Shown: positions 1 to 11,565, numbered from the stretch's first letter. The stretch is 64,000 nt of DNA from Polaromonas sp. (GCF_029945895.1 NZ_JAQSDL010000115.1:44304-108303), one strand, 5' to 3'. Notes: a model not told the origin generated them from the letters alone. Program-made: numbers and translations.

Positions 1-19
1 GTAGGGAGGACGGGATCCG

Positions 20-790
20 TCAGGCCTGCAACGCAGCCATGCGCTGCTCGATCAGGGTCCAGACCGCGCGCTTGCCGGCATCCGTCGCCCCGCTCCAGCC
101 GGCAATTTCGTCGCGGGTGCGAAAGCACCCCTCACACCAGCCGCTGACCGCGTCCATGCGGCACACCGAGATGCAAGGCGAAGGAAGGTTTTCGGTCTCA
201 CCCCTTATTTCACGGGCGCGGGCTGCTACCAGAAAAATAGCGCGTTGTTGCGCAACCTGTTCCTGCACCGGGTCCACCGCCACGTCGGCCACGGGCGCGC
301 CGGTGAGGGCGACGAGATCCTGCGGGCTCAGTCTGAACACGCCATGCGGGTGGCCGGCCGCCGCCCAGACCTCTTCAAAACGAAACAGGCTCTGGTCGAT
401 CAGCGTGACCGGCGGCGTCGCATGCGACAGCGGCGAAACGCCGCCTATCGAAAAACCGGTGCGGGTCTTGACGAACTCTGCATCCGCGCGGCCCAGCCGT
501 TTGCCATCGGGACAGACCAGGGCTTCGACCTTGCGCTCGTCGACACGCTGGTCGCCGGCGGTGATGACCAGCACCGCCGCATCGTCGGACTTGCGGCGAA
601 AGATGATGCTTTTGGCGATCTGGCCCAGCGCGATGCCCAGGGCATCGGCCGCCTGCTGCGCGGTGCGCGCCGCGTCGTCCAGCATCACCGGCATGTGCGG
701 GTGGCCCTTGGCCTGCAGTTCCGCGGCGACGCGCTGCACGCCTTCCGGCAACACCTTCAATTCGGAACCACACACTTTACAGGCCTCCAC
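20..790 (-). CDS. YbaK/aminoacyl-tRNA deacylase-like domain fused to DUF1289
   Basis: The first 180 residues form a YbaK/ProRS-associated editing domain, the family that hydrolyses mischarged aminoacyl-tRNA; the conserved block TGFSIGGVSP is at residues 111-120. Residues 204-250 form a separate DUF1289 module with four cysteines (C206, C210, C219, C222) in the pattern PSPCISVC...WCEGC, probably a small metal-binding domain. A CxxC pair at residues 4-7 may belong to a short N-terminal addition. The gene is the last of the minus-strand leucine catabolic run, 21 bp after the HMG-CoA lyase stop, so it may be co-transcribed without sharing the pathway. tRNA substrate unknown. Confidence 0.85.
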   Translation of the reverse strand: MEACKVCGSELKVLPEGVQRVAAELQAKGHPHMPVMLDDAARTAQQAADALGIALGQIAKSIIFRRKSDDAAVLVITAGDQRVDERKVEALVCPDGKRLGRADAEFVKTRTGFSIGGVSPLSHATPPVTLIDQSLFRFEEVWAAAGHPHGVFRLSPQDLVALTGAPVADVAVDPVQEQVAQQRAIFLVAARAREIRGETENLPSPCISVCRMDAVSGWCEGCFRTRDEIAGWSGATDAGKRAVWTLIEQRMAALQA

Positions 791-811
791 GTTCGCTGCG
801 TGCCGCGCTCA

Positions 812-1720
812 TCAGCCTGCCCTCTTGTTGAGGAGTGCCGTGGCGGCGCGCGAGTTGGGCTTGCGATCCAGGTAGTCGCTGATGAACTTGCCAGCATCAA
901 TCAGCTTGTCGAGGTCGATGCCGGTATCTATGCCCATGCCCTGCAGCATGTACACCACGTCTTCCGTCGCCACGTTGCCGGTCGCGCCTTTGGCATACGG
1001 GCAGCCGCCCAGGCCGGCCGACGAGGTGTCGTATTGCCAGATGCCCATCTGCAGGCTGACCAGGGTGTTGCCCAGCGCCTGGCCGTAGGTGTCGTGAAAG
1101 TGTCCGGAAATGTCGTCAACGCCGTAGTGCTGCAACGCGGCTTCCATGGCGCGCTCGACCTTGACCGGGGTGCCCACCCCAATCGTGTCGGCCACACCGA
1201 TGTGCTGAACGCCGATTTCCTTCAGCAGGCGCGCCACCATGGCCACACGCTCCGGTGCGATCTCGCCTTCGTAGGGGCAGCCGACAGCGCAGGAGATCGC
1301 GCCGCGCACATAAATGTTGTTCGCGCGCGCCGCTTCGGCCACAGGACGGAATCGCTCAATACTCTCGGCAATCGAGCAGTTGATGTTGCGCTGGCTGAAG
1401 GCCTCGCTGGCAGCGGCAAACACCACGATTTCATCGGGTCTGGACAACAGGGCGGCCTCAAAACCCTTCATGTTGGGCGTCAGCACCGAATACCGCACAC
1501 CGGGTTTGCGCGTGATGCCGGCCATGACCTCAGCCGCATCGGCCATTTGCGGCACCCATTTGGGCGACACAAAACTGGTGACCTCGATTTCGGTGAGGCC
1601 GGCGTCCTGCAGACGGTGCACCAGCTCGATCTTGACGGCGGCGGGCACCTGCGTTTTTTCGTTCTGCAGCCCGTCGCGCGGGCCCACATCGACGATTTTG
1701 ACTTTGGATGGGAGGTTCAT
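812..1720 (-). CDS. mvaB: Hydroxymethylglutaryl-CoA lyase
   Basis: Cleaves 3-hydroxy-3-methylglutaryl-CoA to acetyl-CoA and acetoacetate, the last step of leucine degradation, in the cytoplasm. The 302-aa product has the HMGL-like TIM-barrel signature VGPRDGLQNE at residues 12-21 with catalytic Arg/Asp, a metal-binding HFHDTYGQ, and the Cys loop GGCPYAKGATGN near residue 250. I chose the start MNLPSKVKIV at 1720; an upstream in-frame ATG at 1759 would overlap the previous gene and add an untypical tail. It lies 4 bp after the GhrA-like gene and follows the methylcrotonyl-CoA carboxylase genes, which makes the leucine assignment consistent. Confidence 0.93.
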   Translation of the reverse strand: MNLPSKVKIVDVGPRDGLQNEKTQVPAAVKIELVHRLQDAGLTEIEVTSFVSPKWVPQMADAAEVMAGITRKPGVRYSVLTPNMKGFEAALLSRPDEIVVFAAASEAFSQRNINCSIAESIERFRPVAEAARANNIYVRGAISCAVGCPYEGEIAPERVAMVARLLKEIGVQHIGVADTIGVGTPVKVERAMEAALQHYGVDDISGHFHDTYGQALGNTLVSLQMGIWQYDTSSAGLGGCPYAKGATGNVATEDVVYMLQGMGIDTGIDLDKLIDAGKFISDYLDRKPNSRAATALLNKRAG

Positions 1721-1724
1721 GGGA

Positions 1725-2654
1725 TCAGTATCCTTTTTTTGGGTCAACCACACCGGCAAGGCTGGTTATCGGCTGCCCCGCCTGTAGCGCCGCGATCTTG
1801 CCCGCAATCTGCGCAATGCTTTCCTCGCGCAGTGTCCTGGCCGAGGTGTGCGGCGTGACAGTGATGAGGGGGTGTTTCCAGAAGGGATGCGCGGGCGGCA
1901 AAGGTTCGGTGCGAAAAACGTCCAGCGTGGCGCCAGCCAGATGGCCGCTGTCGAGCAGCGCGATCAGATCCTCGTCCACCAGGTGCGTTCCGCGCGCCAC
2001 GTTGACCACATAGCCGCCGGGTCGCAACCTGGACAGGGTTTGCCGGTTCATGATGTTCTGCGTATCGGGGGTCAGCGGCAGCAGGCACACCAGCACGCGC
2101 GTGCCGGACAGGAAATCATCCAGCCCGGCCTGCCCCGAGAAACACTGCACGCCTGTTATCGCTTTGGCGGACCGGCTCCAGCCGAGCACCGGGTAGTCAA
2201 ACTGCGCCAGCGCCCTGGCCACGCGTTCGCCGAGCACGCCCAGGCCCATGACGCCGACCGGGAAATCCCTGCGCAGCCGTGGTTTGCGGTAGGACCAGGT
2301 GCCTTGTTTGACATCCGCCTCGTAGCCATCGAACTCGCGGAAATGCCGGATCACTGCATGGCACACGTATTCGGCCATCTGCACCGACATGCCGGCATCG
2401 TCCAGCCGCACCACGGCCGTCTGGGGCGGCAGACGCAGCTTCATCAGCGCATCCACACCCGCCCCGATATTGAACAGGGCCTTGAGCTGCGACTGCTCGT
2501 CGAGAAACTGCTGGGGTGGCGCCCAGACGACGGCATAGTCCGCCGGCACAGCGCCCGGCGCCCACTGTTCAACGTGATCGGCCGGAAAGGCGGCGCGCAA
2601 ACCGGCCAGCCAGGGCTCGGCCTTGGTATCGGTACAACAAAAGGAAATTCTCAT
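1725..2654 (-). CDS. ghrA: D-2-hydroxyacid dehydrogenase, glyoxylate/hydroxypyruvate reductase A type
   Basis: NAD(P)-dependent reductase of small 2-keto acids. The 309-aa protein has the GhrA-like N-terminus (MRISFCCTDT), a Rossmann GLGVLG motif at residues 137-142, the arginine block NVARGTHLVDEDL and the terminal catalytic TPHTSA histidine region near residue 280. Length matches E. coli GhrA (312 aa). It is embedded between the biotin carboxylase and HMG-CoA lyase genes, 4 bp from the latter; no obvious leucine-pathway role, so either a passenger or active on a branched 2-hydroxyacid (inference). Confidence 0.85.
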   Translation of the reverse strand: MRISFCCTDTKAEPWLAGLRAAFPADHVEQWAPGAVPADYAVVWAPPQQFLDEQSQLKALFNIGAGVDALMKLRLPPQTAVVRLDDAGMSVQMAEYVCHAVIRHFREFDGYEADVKQGTWSYRKPRLRRDFPVGVMGLGVLGERVARALAQFDYPVLGWSRSAKAITGVQCFSGQAGLDDFLSGTRVLVCLLPLTPDTQNIMNRQTLSRLRPGGYVVNVARGTHLVDEDLIALLDSGHLAGATLDVFRTEPLPPAHPFWKHPLITVTPHTSARTLREESIAQIAGKIAALQAGQPITSLAGVVDPKKGY

Positions 2655-2796
2655 GTCGTGATTGTGCCGCGGGTGCGTGCTGTGTCGGCAACAGGCGCGG
2701 TGGCCATGAACGAAGCGCCGGGCCGCCCCAAGCGAAGTTCAGCCCCCTCGGGGGGCAGCGAAGTACACGCAGTGACAAGCGCGGGGGCCATCATCT
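2655..2796. repeat. Intergenic GC-rich repeat, family B copy 1
   Basis: The gap between the carboxylase alpha and ghrA genes contains, at about 2718-2790, an element with a CCCCCTCGGGGGG hairpin core, then the box TACACGCAGTGA. A related element with the same TACACGCAGTGA box and a CCCCCTGCAAGGGGG hairpin is at about 26965-27044. I associate such elements with Comamonadaceae intergenic regions; they may act as terminators or REP-like elements. Confidence 0.6.
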
Positions 2797-4780
<1,984 letters not shown>

Positions 4781-4788
<8 letters not shown>

Positions 4789-4906
4789 TCTGGTTCTCCG
4801 CGGTGAAATCGCCTGCGCACGCTTTGCGTGCCATGCGATGTAGCTTCGCTGCTGCGCCGCCCTGCGGCTGGTCACCCCTGTTGGCGATCAGTATTTTTTT
4901 AAACAT
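4781..4906 (-). other. Possible leader ORF with duplicated liuD start
   Basis: A 41-codon reading frame starts at 4906, right after the DUF4126 stop, with MFKKILIANRG. The first eleven codons are a near-copy of the real carboxylase start (MFKKILIANRGE), after which the sequence diverges. It ends with a TAA that overlaps the true liuD ATG region (AATGTTTAA). It runs through the 5' arm of the inverted repeat. The ribosome-binding site in front is weak. It may be the scar of a local duplication or a translated leader that opens the hairpin; too short and unsupported to call a gene. Confidence 0.4.
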
Positions 4907-4907
4907 G

Positions 4908-5573
4908 TCAGTCGTTCTTTTTTGAAAAAGGAGATTTCAGGTTGAAGGCCGGGGTCGGCCCGCTGTCCGGTTTGCCGCTGAAGATACGGGCCACCCTGGC
5001 AAACAGTTGCCGCAGAAAATGCCAGCAGGTGCGGATCAGCCACACGCTGAGAACCAACACCAGAACCAGCGCAATCACAAACACCACGGGGTGAGCAATC
5101 GCCAGCCACAAACCCGCAGGCACCAGGCTGTCTTCCACCAGTGACGCACCTACATTGCTGAAAGGCTCGGGCGAAGTGTTGATGGCGGCGCGGGTGGTGG
5201 CCTTGGCGGCGTGGCTGGTGGCCGCCAGCGTGCCACCCGCCAGGGCCGCCAGCAGCGCCATCAGCCCGCTGTCGGCACCAAACACGCCAGCCGCCAGCGC
5301 CGCGCCGGCGGGGATGCGGATCAGGGTGTGCACCACGTCCCACAACGAATCCAGCCCCGGAATCTTGTCGGCAAAAAATTCGACAAACACCATGAAGCCG
5401 CTGGCGCCCAGCACGACCGGGTGCGCCAGCAGGTGCAGACCTTGCGGCAGTTGAATCCAGCCCATGAAGCCGGCCAGACCGGTCAGCAGCACCACCAGGT
5501 ACAGCCGCACGCCGCTGGCCCAGCCGAGCGCGCCGGCAAGCGCCATCAGTTGGGCGGTGTCCATGGCTTGCAT
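4908..5573 (-). CDS. DUF4126 family membrane protein
   Basis: Predicted inner-membrane protein of 221 aa with hydrophobic segments around residues 7-35, 55-75, 85-125 and 155-185; the SGVRLYLVVLLTGLAG N-terminus is typical of DUF4126. Function unknown. Start MQAMDTAQ at 5573 is chosen because GAGGAG lies 6 nt upstream; the open frame to 5708 lies inside the preceding hydrolase gene. It sits 10 bp after the alpha/beta hydrolase and before the carboxylase alpha gene, so it is probably carried on the catabolic operon mRNA. Confidence 0.8.
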   Translation of the reverse strand: MQAMDTAQLMALAGALGWASGVRLYLVVLLTGLAGFMGWIQLPQGLHLLAHPVVLGASGFMVFVEFFADKIPGLDSLWDVVHTLIRIPAGAALAAGVFGADSGLMALLAALAGGTLAATSHAAKATTRAAINTSPEPFSNVGASLVEDSLVPAGLWLAIAHPVVFVIALVLVLVLSVWLIRTCWHFLRQLFARVARIFSGKPDSGPTPAFNLKSPFSKKND

Positions 5574-5583
5574 GCGCGTCTCC

Positions 5584-6714
5584 TCAGGGCCAGACGACGA
5601 AGTCGTCCACCGAATAAAGTTTGCATTGCGCCTTGCTGTTGCGCTGGCAGTTGTCCACGGCGCGCCGCAAGGGGTCTTCGCCGCCGTCGGCCCAGCCCCA
5701 AGCGCCATCCGTCCCTATGGCGAAAGCGCGCGGGACAAATTTGGTCAGGTAGGTTTTGTAGGCTGCTCGCCCTGTGTCGCGCACATGAGGAAGTTTGCTT
5801 TCGTCGTCAAGTGATGCGAACCCGGTTCTGGGTGGCACATGCATCAGTCCCGCTGAGTCGTATTTTGCAAAGGCGCCCACGGGTTCGCTCGGAAGGCCTA
5901 CAGACGCCAGCAGGCGCGAGACTTCCGGCTGCCAGATCCGCTGCCCGGCGCGCGATCCGAACATGCTGTGCGCATCGCTGCCAAAGGTTCCGAAAGCCAC
6001 CAGCCGGGCCTGTCCGCCGGCCGCCGTGTATTGCTCAAACATGGCTCGATAGGTGTCTGTCGTGAAATAACTGTCGTTGTCCCCGTAGAACCACAAGGAG
6101 GGCAAACGGGTCTGAGCGGCATAACTCGCCGCGCCCGAAGCCAGGGCCTTCTGCCAGCTGTTACAGCCTTCCTGCCGCAAGCCTCCTGCAAAATTGACCA
6201 GGCCCTTCACCCCGGGGTAGTTCAGGGGGCCAAAAGCCAGCGTGGTCCAGCCGCCATGGGATTGACCCAGCACCACGATGCGGTCCTTGTCGGCCCAGGC
6301 TTGGGCGGTCACATGGTCGAGCACGGCTTTGACATCCTCGGCCTGCACCTTGCCATTGCTCTCCACATTGCATCCGCCGCCTATGTAGCTGCCGCCGGAT
6401 TTCGAGAAACCCTGCCGCATGGGCACCACCACCACGTAGCCGCGCTGTAGAAAGTAACGCGCAGCCGTCGCCGGCCGGTACCGACCCTGAAAACGGGCGT
6501 CGCCATAAGCCTTGCCATGGTTGATCACGGCCACCGGGAACGGGCCTTCGCCATCGGGCTTGTAGAGCGTGGTCTCCAGCGTGATGCTGAACAGGCCTTT
6601 TTTGGGTATCAGCACCACGGTCTCGTTGAGCGAGGCATCCAGGTCGACGGACTGCGCCCGGGCCAGCGAGGCGCCCAGCAGCGCGGCAACAAGAAGCAGG
6701 ATATTCAGGTTCAT
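5584..6714 (-). CDS. Secreted alpha/beta hydrolase (dienelactone hydrolase-like)
   Basis: 376-aa protein with a clear Sec signal peptide (MNLNILLLVAALLGASLARAQ, cleavage after about residue 20), so probably periplasmic. The nucleophile elbow VVLGQSHGGWTT contains GxSxGG. A beta-sheet start VAVINHGKAYGD and late histidine in SDAHSMFGS fit the prolyl-oligopeptidase/DLH-type fold. Substrate unknown. It lies 18 bp after the enoyl-CoA hydratase gene, an unusual insertion of an exported enzyme in a CoA-ester operon. Confidence 0.8.
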   Translation of the reverse strand: MNLNILLLVAALLGASLARAQSVDLDASLNETVVLIPKKGLFSITLETTLYKPDGEGPFPVAVINHGKAYGDARFQGRYRPATAARYFLQRGYVVVVPMRQGFSKSGGSYIGGGCNVESNGKVQAEDVKAVLDHVTAQAWADKDRIVVLGQSHGGWTTLAFGPLNYPGVKGLVNFAGGLRQEGCNSWQKALASGAASYAAQTRLPSLWFYGDNDSYFTTDTYRAMFEQYTAAGGQARLVAFGTFGSDAHSMFGSRAGQRIWQPEVSRLLASVGLPSEPVGAFAKYDSAGLMHVPPRTGFASLDDESKLPHVRDTGRAAYKTYLTKFVPRAFAIGTDGAWGWADGGEDPLRRAVDNCQRNSKAQCKLYSVDDFVVWP

Positions 6715-6732
6715 GTTCGGTGCGCCGCGGTT

Positions 6733-7518
6733 TCAGGCCGACGGCAGCCAGTTGGGCTTGCGTTTTTGCAGAAAGGACTGCACACCTTCGCGGCCTTCCG
6801 GGCTGACGCGGATGTCGGCAATGCCTTCCACCGTCATCTGCACCAGCGCCGGGGTGATGGCCTGTTCCGCCACGTCCTGCACCAGCTTTTTGCAAAGGCG
6901 AACCGCCTGCGGGCCGGCGTTGACCAGCGTTTTCACCAGCTCTGCCACCTTGCCGTCAAGCTGGTCCGCTGTCACCACCTCATGCACAAACCCGATGCGC
7001 AGGGCTTCCGCGGCACTGAAACGTTCGGCCGTCAGAAAGTAGCGGTGCGACGCCCGCGCACCCATGGCGCGAATCACATAGGGGCTGATCGTCGCAGGGA
7101 TCAGACCCAGCTTGACTTCGCTGAGGCAATAACCGGCCGTTTCCACCGACACCGCGATGTCACAGGCCGCGACCAGGCCGGTACCGCCCGCATACACGTC
7201 GCCCTGTACTTTGGCGATCGTCGGTTTCGGGCAGGCGTAAATCACACGCAGCATTTCGGCCAGCGCTCCCGCATCGGCGAGGTTTTCGTCGCGCGAATAG
7301 GTTGCCATGCGCTTCATCCAGTTCAGGTCGGCCCCGGCACAGAAGGCCGTGCCCCTGGCCGCCAGCACGATGCAGCGCACGTCATCACGCGCACCGAGGT
7401 TCTGGAAACACATGGTCATCTCGGCGATGACTTCGTCGTTGAACGCGTTGCGAACGTCGGGACGATTGAGGGTGACGGTGGCCACGCCGCCGTCGCAGGC
7501 CAGTTCCAGGTGATTCAT
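6733..7518 (-). CDS. liuC: Enoyl-CoA hydratase/isomerase, probable methylglutaconyl-CoA hydratase
   Basis: Crotonase-fold protein of 261 aa with the oxyanion-hole segments AARGTAFCAGADLNWMKR near residues 53-70 and GDVYAGGTGLVAACD near 105-120. It would hydrate 3-methylglutaconyl-CoA to HMG-CoA, between the carboxylase and HMG-CoA lyase. It starts 10 bp after the acyl-CoA dehydrogenase stop. The exact substrate is inferred from the operon (carboxylase beta and alpha, HMG-CoA lyase). Confidence 0.85.
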   Translation of the reverse strand: MNHLELACDGGVATVTLNRPDVRNAFNDEVIAEMTMCFQNLGARDDVRCIVLAARGTAFCAGADLNWMKRMATYSRDENLADAGALAEMLRVIYACPKPTIAKVQGDVYAGGTGLVAACDIAVSVETAGYCLSEVKLGLIPATISPYVIRAMGARASHRYFLTAERFSAAEALRIGFVHEVVTADQLDGKVAELVKTLVNAGPQAVRLCKKLVQDVAEQAITPALVQMTVEGIADIRVSPEGREGVQSFLQKRKPNWLPSA

Positions 7519-7528
7519 GGTTTCTTCC

Positions 7529-8668
7529 TCAGTACCGCTTCGCCACTTCTTCGAGCATCACTTCGGTGGCGCCGCCGCCGATCGCCAGCACGCGTGCATC
7601 GCGCCACAGGCGTTCGATCGCGGTTTCGCGGATGAAACCCATGCCGCCGTGGAACTGCTGGCAGGTCTGCACCACCTCGTTGACCAGCTCGCCGGTCAGC
7701 GCCTTCAGCATGGACACGTCCTGCACGATGTCGTGGCCCTGGGTCACGCGCCAGGCGCAGTGGTACATGAAGGCGCGCGCGGCGCGCGTCTTGGCGTCCA
7801 GCATGGCCAGGCGCTGGCGAATCACCTGCTGGTCCCACAGCGGGCCGCCGAAAGCCTGGCGCTGGCGCACATAGTCCAGCGTGAGCTTGAGCGCCTGCTG
7901 GCAATGGCCGATAGCCATCGCGCCCAGCGCGATGCGTTCGGTCTGGAAGTTTTTCATGACCGAATAAAAGCCCTTGCCCTCTTCACCGAGCAAATTCCAG
8001 GCAGGGATACGCACATTGTCGAAAATCAGCTCGGCCGTGTCCGACGACAGCCAGCCGGTTTTCTTGAGTGCGCGGCCAACGGTGAAGCCCGGCGTGCCCT
8101 TTTCGACGATGAACATCGAGATGTCGCGCTTGCCCGGGCCGGTCTTGGCCGCGACGAAGTACAGGTCGGCCTGAACGCCGTTGGTGATGAACATCTTGGT
8201 GCCGTTGAGCACCCAGTCATCGCCGTCACGTTTTGCGGTGCTGCGAATGCCCGCCACGTCCGAGCCGGCGCCCGGCTCGGTGATGCCGACGGCCGTGATC
8301 AGCTCGCCGGCGATCACCTTCTTCATGTATTTGTCTTTTTGCGCCGCATTGCCTGCGTGGTGCAGATGCGGGCTGGCCATGTCAGTGTGCACCAGCACGG
8401 TGATGATGAAGCCGGCAAAAGTCGATTGCGACAGCGCCTCGGCAAACACCAGGTTGGTCATGGCGTCGCTATCGGCGCCGCCATATTTTTCTTCGTACAT
8501 CAGGCCGAACAGGCCGGCGGCGCCCATGCGCTTGAGAACATCGCGTGGCACAAAGCCCTGCTCTTCCCAGGCGGCGGCGTGCGGCTCGACTTCTTTGGCG
8601 ATGAAGCGGGCGATCTGGTCGCGCAGGGATTCGTATTCGGGCGTGTCGTAGACGGAAACGTTGGACAT
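7529..8668 (-). CDS. Acyl-CoA dehydrogenase
   Basis: FAD-dependent 379-aa acyl-CoA dehydrogenase, with the signature [14 protein letters not shown] near residues 130-145 and a C-terminal RDARVLAIGGGATEVM instead of the usual YEGTSE catalytic block. An ERIALGAMAIG block matches the position of the helix-G glutamate of isovaleryl-CoA dehydrogenase. A separate, clearer isovaleryl-CoA dehydrogenase is at 32783-33964, so this paralogue may use another branched acyl-CoA; citronellyl-CoA dehydrogenase-like enzymes are a candidate. Sits between the carboxylase beta and hydratase genes, 17 bp from the former. Confidence 0.85.
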   Translation of the reverse strand: MSNVSVYDTPEYESLRDQIARFIAKEVEPHAAAWEEQGFVPRDVLKRMGAAGLFGLMYEEKYGGADSDAMTNLVFAEALSQSTFAGFIITVLVHTDMASPHLHHAGNAAQKDKYMKKVIAGELITAVGITEPGAGSDVAGIRSTAKRDGDDWVLNGTKMFITNGVQADLYFVAAKTGPGKRDISMFIVEKGTPGFTVGRALKKTGWLSSDTAELIFDNVRIPAWNLLGEEGKGFYSVMKNFQTERIALGAMAIGHCQQALKLTLDYVRQRQAFGGPLWDQQVIRQRLAMLDAKTRAARAFMYHCAWRVTQGHDIVQDVSMLKALTGELVNEVVQTCQQFHGGMGFIRETAIERLWRDARVLAIGGGATEVMLEEVAKRY

Positions 8669-8685
8669 TCGTGCTTTCTGAGCCG

Positions 8686-10320
8686 TTACATGCGGAAAAC
8701 GCCGAACTTCGGCTCGGGGATCGGTGCGTTCAGGCTGGCGCGCAGGCCCAGTGCCAGCACGCGGCGCGTGTCGGCCGGGTCGATCACGCCGTCATCCCAC
8801 AGCCGGGCGCTGGAGTAATACGGGTGCGACTGGTGCTCGAACTGGTCCAGCATCGGCTGCTTGAAGGCTTTTTCTTCCTCGGCGCTCCACGTTCCGCCCT
8901 TGGCCTCAATCGCGTCGCGTCGCACACTGGCCAGCACGGACGAAGCCTGCTCGCCACCCATGACGCAGATGCGCGCGTTTGGCCACATCCACAGAAAGCG
9001 CGGGCTGTAGGCGCGGCCGCACATGCCGTAGTTGCCGGCGCCGAAGCTGCCGCCAATGATGATGGTGAACTTGGGCACCTGGGCGGTGGCCACAGCCATC
9101 ACCATTTTGGCGCCGTGGCGCGCAATACCCTCGGCCTCGTACTTGCGGCCCACCATGAAGCCGGTGATGTTCTGCAGAAACACCAGCGGGATCTTGCGCT
9201 GGCAACACAGCTCGATGAAGTGCGCGCCCTTTTGCGCCGACTCGCTGAACAGGATGCCGTTGTTGGCGATGATGCCGACCGGCATGCCCTCGATGTGCGC
9301 AAAGCCGGTGACCAGCGTGGCGCCAAAACGCGCCTTGAACTCGTCAAACTCGCTGCCGTCGACGATGCGGGCAATGATCTCGCGCACGTCGTAAGGCTTG
9401 CGGGTGTCGGTGGGCACCACGCCGTAGACCTCGTCTGCTGCATATTCAGGAGCGCGTGGCGCACGACTGGCAAGGACTTCAGGCACTTTTCTATTGAAAT
9501 TTGCGTTCAGGTTGGCAACTGCCGAGCGCGCCAGCGCCAGTGCATGCGCATCGTTCTGTGCCAGGTAGTCGGCCACGCCCGACAGCCGGGTGTGCACGTC
9601 GCCGCCGCCCAGGTCTTCGGCGGTGACGATCTCGCCGGTGGCGGCTTTCACCAGCGGCGGACCGCCCAGGAAAATCGTGCCCTGCTCTTTCACGATGATG
9701 GTTTCGTCACTCATGGCCGGCACGTAAGCGCCGCCGGCGGTGCAGCTGCCCATGACCACGGCGATCTGCGCAATACCCTGCGCGCTCATGTTGGCCTGGT
9801 TGTAGAAGATGCGGCCGAAATGGTCACGGTCAGGAAACACCTCGTCCTGGTTCGGCAGGTTGGCGCCGCCCGAATCGACCAGGTAAATGCAGGGCAGCCG
9901 GTTTTGCTGCGCCACTTCCTGCGCCCGCAGGTGTTTCTTGACGGTCATCGGGTAGTAGGTGCCGCCCTTCACCGTCGCGTCGTTGCACACAATCATGCAG
10001 TCCACACCGTTGACGCGGCCAATGCCGGTGATCACACCTGCGCATGGGGCGCTGTCGCTGCCGTCGCGGTCGGGGTACATGGCCAGCGCCGCCAGCGGCG
10101 CCAGCTCCAGGAAAGGTGTGCCCGGGTCCAGCAGCATCTGCACCCGTTCGCGCGGCGGCAGCTTGCCGCGCGCCACGTGTTTGGCCCGAGCCGCTTCACC
10201 GCCGCCAGCAGCGGCCTTGGCCACCTGCAGCTTCAGGTCGTCCACCAGCGCGCGCATGGCGGCGGCATTGGCCTGGAAGTCGGCAGAACGGGCGTTGAGT
10301 TTGGTTTCCAGAACTGGCAT
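8686..10320 (-). CDS. liuB: Methylcrotonyl-CoA carboxylase, carboxyltransferase beta subunit
   Basis: Transfers the carboxyl from carboxybiotin to 3-methylcrotonyl-CoA. The 544-aa product shows the MCC-beta signature [17 protein letters not shown] near residue 165, [18 protein letters not shown] near residue 205 and [18 protein letters not shown] in the second crotonase-like half. Start [11 protein letters not shown] at 10320 has AGGAG 5 nt upstream. It is the first gene of the minus-strand operon, facing the AraC-type regulator across a 153-bp gap that must hold the operon promoter; no LiuR-like palindrome is visible there. Confidence 0.92.
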   Translation of the reverse strand: MPVLETKLNARSADFQANAAAMRALVDDLKLQVAKAAAGGGEAARAKHVARGKLPPRERVQMLLDPGTPFLELAPLAALAMYPDRDGSDSAPCAGVITGIGRVNGVDCMIVCNDATVKGGTYYPMTVKKHLRAQEVAQQNRLPCIYLVDSGGANLPNQDEVFPDRDHFGRIFYNQANMSAQGIAQIAVVMGSCTAGGAYVPAMSDETIIVKEQGTIFLGGPPLVKAATGEIVTAEDLGGGDVHTRLSGVADYLAQNDAHALALARSAVANLNANFNRKVPEVLASRAPRAPEYAADEVYGVVPTDTRKPYDVREIIARIVDGSEFDEFKARFGATLVTGFAHIEGMPVGIIANNGILFSESAQKGAHFIELCCQRKIPLVFLQNITGFMVGRKYEAEGIARHGAKMVMAVATAQVPKFTIIIGGSFGAGNYGMCGRAYSPRFLWMWPNARICVMGGEQASSVLASVRRDAIEAKGGTWSAEEEKAFKQPMLDQFEHQSHPYYSSARLWDDGVIDPADTRRVLALGLRASLNAPIPEPKFGVFRM

Positions 10321-10473
10321 GTGTCTCCTCGAGTCGTACGGCGCGATTGGGTGCGGATTACATGGGCCTTCCATACAGGCTGAGCCTGGCTAGGCATCGA
10401 AGCCCACCAGGCGCCAGACCACACCTTACCGCCAATACCGCAGCTTAGGCGCAAAAGCCGCCAGACGGCCGCC

Positions 10474-11565
10474 ATGCAGGTTGCAAATCGTGCCAGAATG
10501 CGCCAAACTTGGTCCATGCCTGCCCACCCCTCGCCTGCCACCCCGGCCCCGCCGGCTGCGGCCACCCCCATGGCCTTTGCACGGGTGATGGTGGCAGCGT
10601 ACGAACTTTACGGCCACAGCCCGACCAACGCCTTGAAACTGGCACAGATCACGCCATCCCGACTGCAGCAGCCAGCGGCCCGCATCACCGCGCGCCAGAT
10701 GGAGGTGTTGTCGGGTACGGCGATGCAGGAGCTTGACGATGAAGCCCTGGGCGCCTTCTCGCGAAAACTGCCCTGGGGCAGCTACGGCATGCTGGCCCGG
10801 GCCTCGCTGAGTGCACCCGATCTCGGCGTGGCGCTCAAACGCTGGTGCCGCCACCACGCCCTGCTGGCCGACGACATTACGCTCAAGCTGGTCGTCACCG
10901 GTGACAGCGCCGCCATCACGATCGAGGAGCGCACCGACCTGGCCCGGCACGGACAAGGCGCGCGCGAGTTCTGCCTGGTGCACGTGCTGCGCAACATCCA
11001 CGGTCTGGCCTGCTGGTACATCGACTCGCGCATTGCGCTGCAGGGCGCGCGCTTCCCGTTTGCCGCACCGCCGCATGCTGATGCCTATGCGCTCATGTTT
11101 CCCGGACCGATACGTTTCGATGCCGCACAGGCAGAGATCCGCTTCGATGCGCGTTACCTGGCCCTGCCCCTGCGCCGCGACGAAAAAGCCCTGCAGCAGA
11201 TGCTGCAGCGCGCGCTGCCGCTGACGGTGTTGCAATACCGCCGCGACCGGCTGCTGGTGCAGCAGGTGCGGCAAGCGCTGGCCGCCCACCCGGACCAGGC
11301 CCACAACGCCGACGGCGTGGCGGCGCTGCTGAACATCTCGGCACGCACGCTGCACCGGCAATTGAAGGAAGAAGGCGCCAACCTGCAGCAGCTCAAGGAC
11401 GAGGTGCGCTTCGAACGCGCCAAAGACCTGCTGAACCGCAGCGACAAGCCGGTCAAGCAGGTGGCGGCAGCGGTAGGGTTTCTGAACGAAAAAAGTTTTA
11501 GCCGGGCATTTCGCACATGGTCGGGCGCAAGCCCGGGGGAGTTTCGCAAAGGTTTTGTGGGGTGA
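10474..11565 (+). CDS. AraC-family transcriptional regulator
   Basis: 363-aa regulator with an N-terminal OruR/ArgR-like ligand-binding domain (residues 30-230) and a C-terminal AraC double HTH (about 260-360: VAALLNISARTLHRQLKEEG and VKQVAAAVGFLNEKSFSRAF). Divergent from the carboxylase/acyl-CoA dehydrogenase operon, so the likely local regulator of that operon (inference). Start uncertain: 10474 as given, or the Met at codon 15 or 33; no strong ribosome-binding site separates them. Confidence 0.88.
   Translation: MQVANRARMRQTWSMPAHPSPATPAPPAAATPMAFARVMVAAYELYGHSPTNALKLAQITPSRLQQPAARITARQMEVLSGTAMQELDDEALGAFSRKLPWGSYGMLARASLSAPDLGVALKRWCRHHALLADDITLKLVVTGDSAAITIEERTDLARHGQGAREFCLVHVLRNIHGLACWYIDSRIALQGARFPFAAPPHADAYALMFPGPIRFDAAQAEIRFDARYLALPLRRDEKALQQMLQRALPLTVLQYRRDRLLVQQVRQALAAHPDQAHNADGVAALLNISARTLHRQLKEEGANLQQLKDEVRFERAKDLLNRSDKPVKQVAAAVGFLNEKSFSRAFRTWSGASPGEFRKGFVG

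Noticed and set aside
245..1858. Long plus-strand reading frame opposite the YbaK and HMG-CoA lyase genes
   Set aside because: A high-GC shadow frame, rich in Arg, His and Ala and without a family signature; the minus-strand genes are clear homologues.
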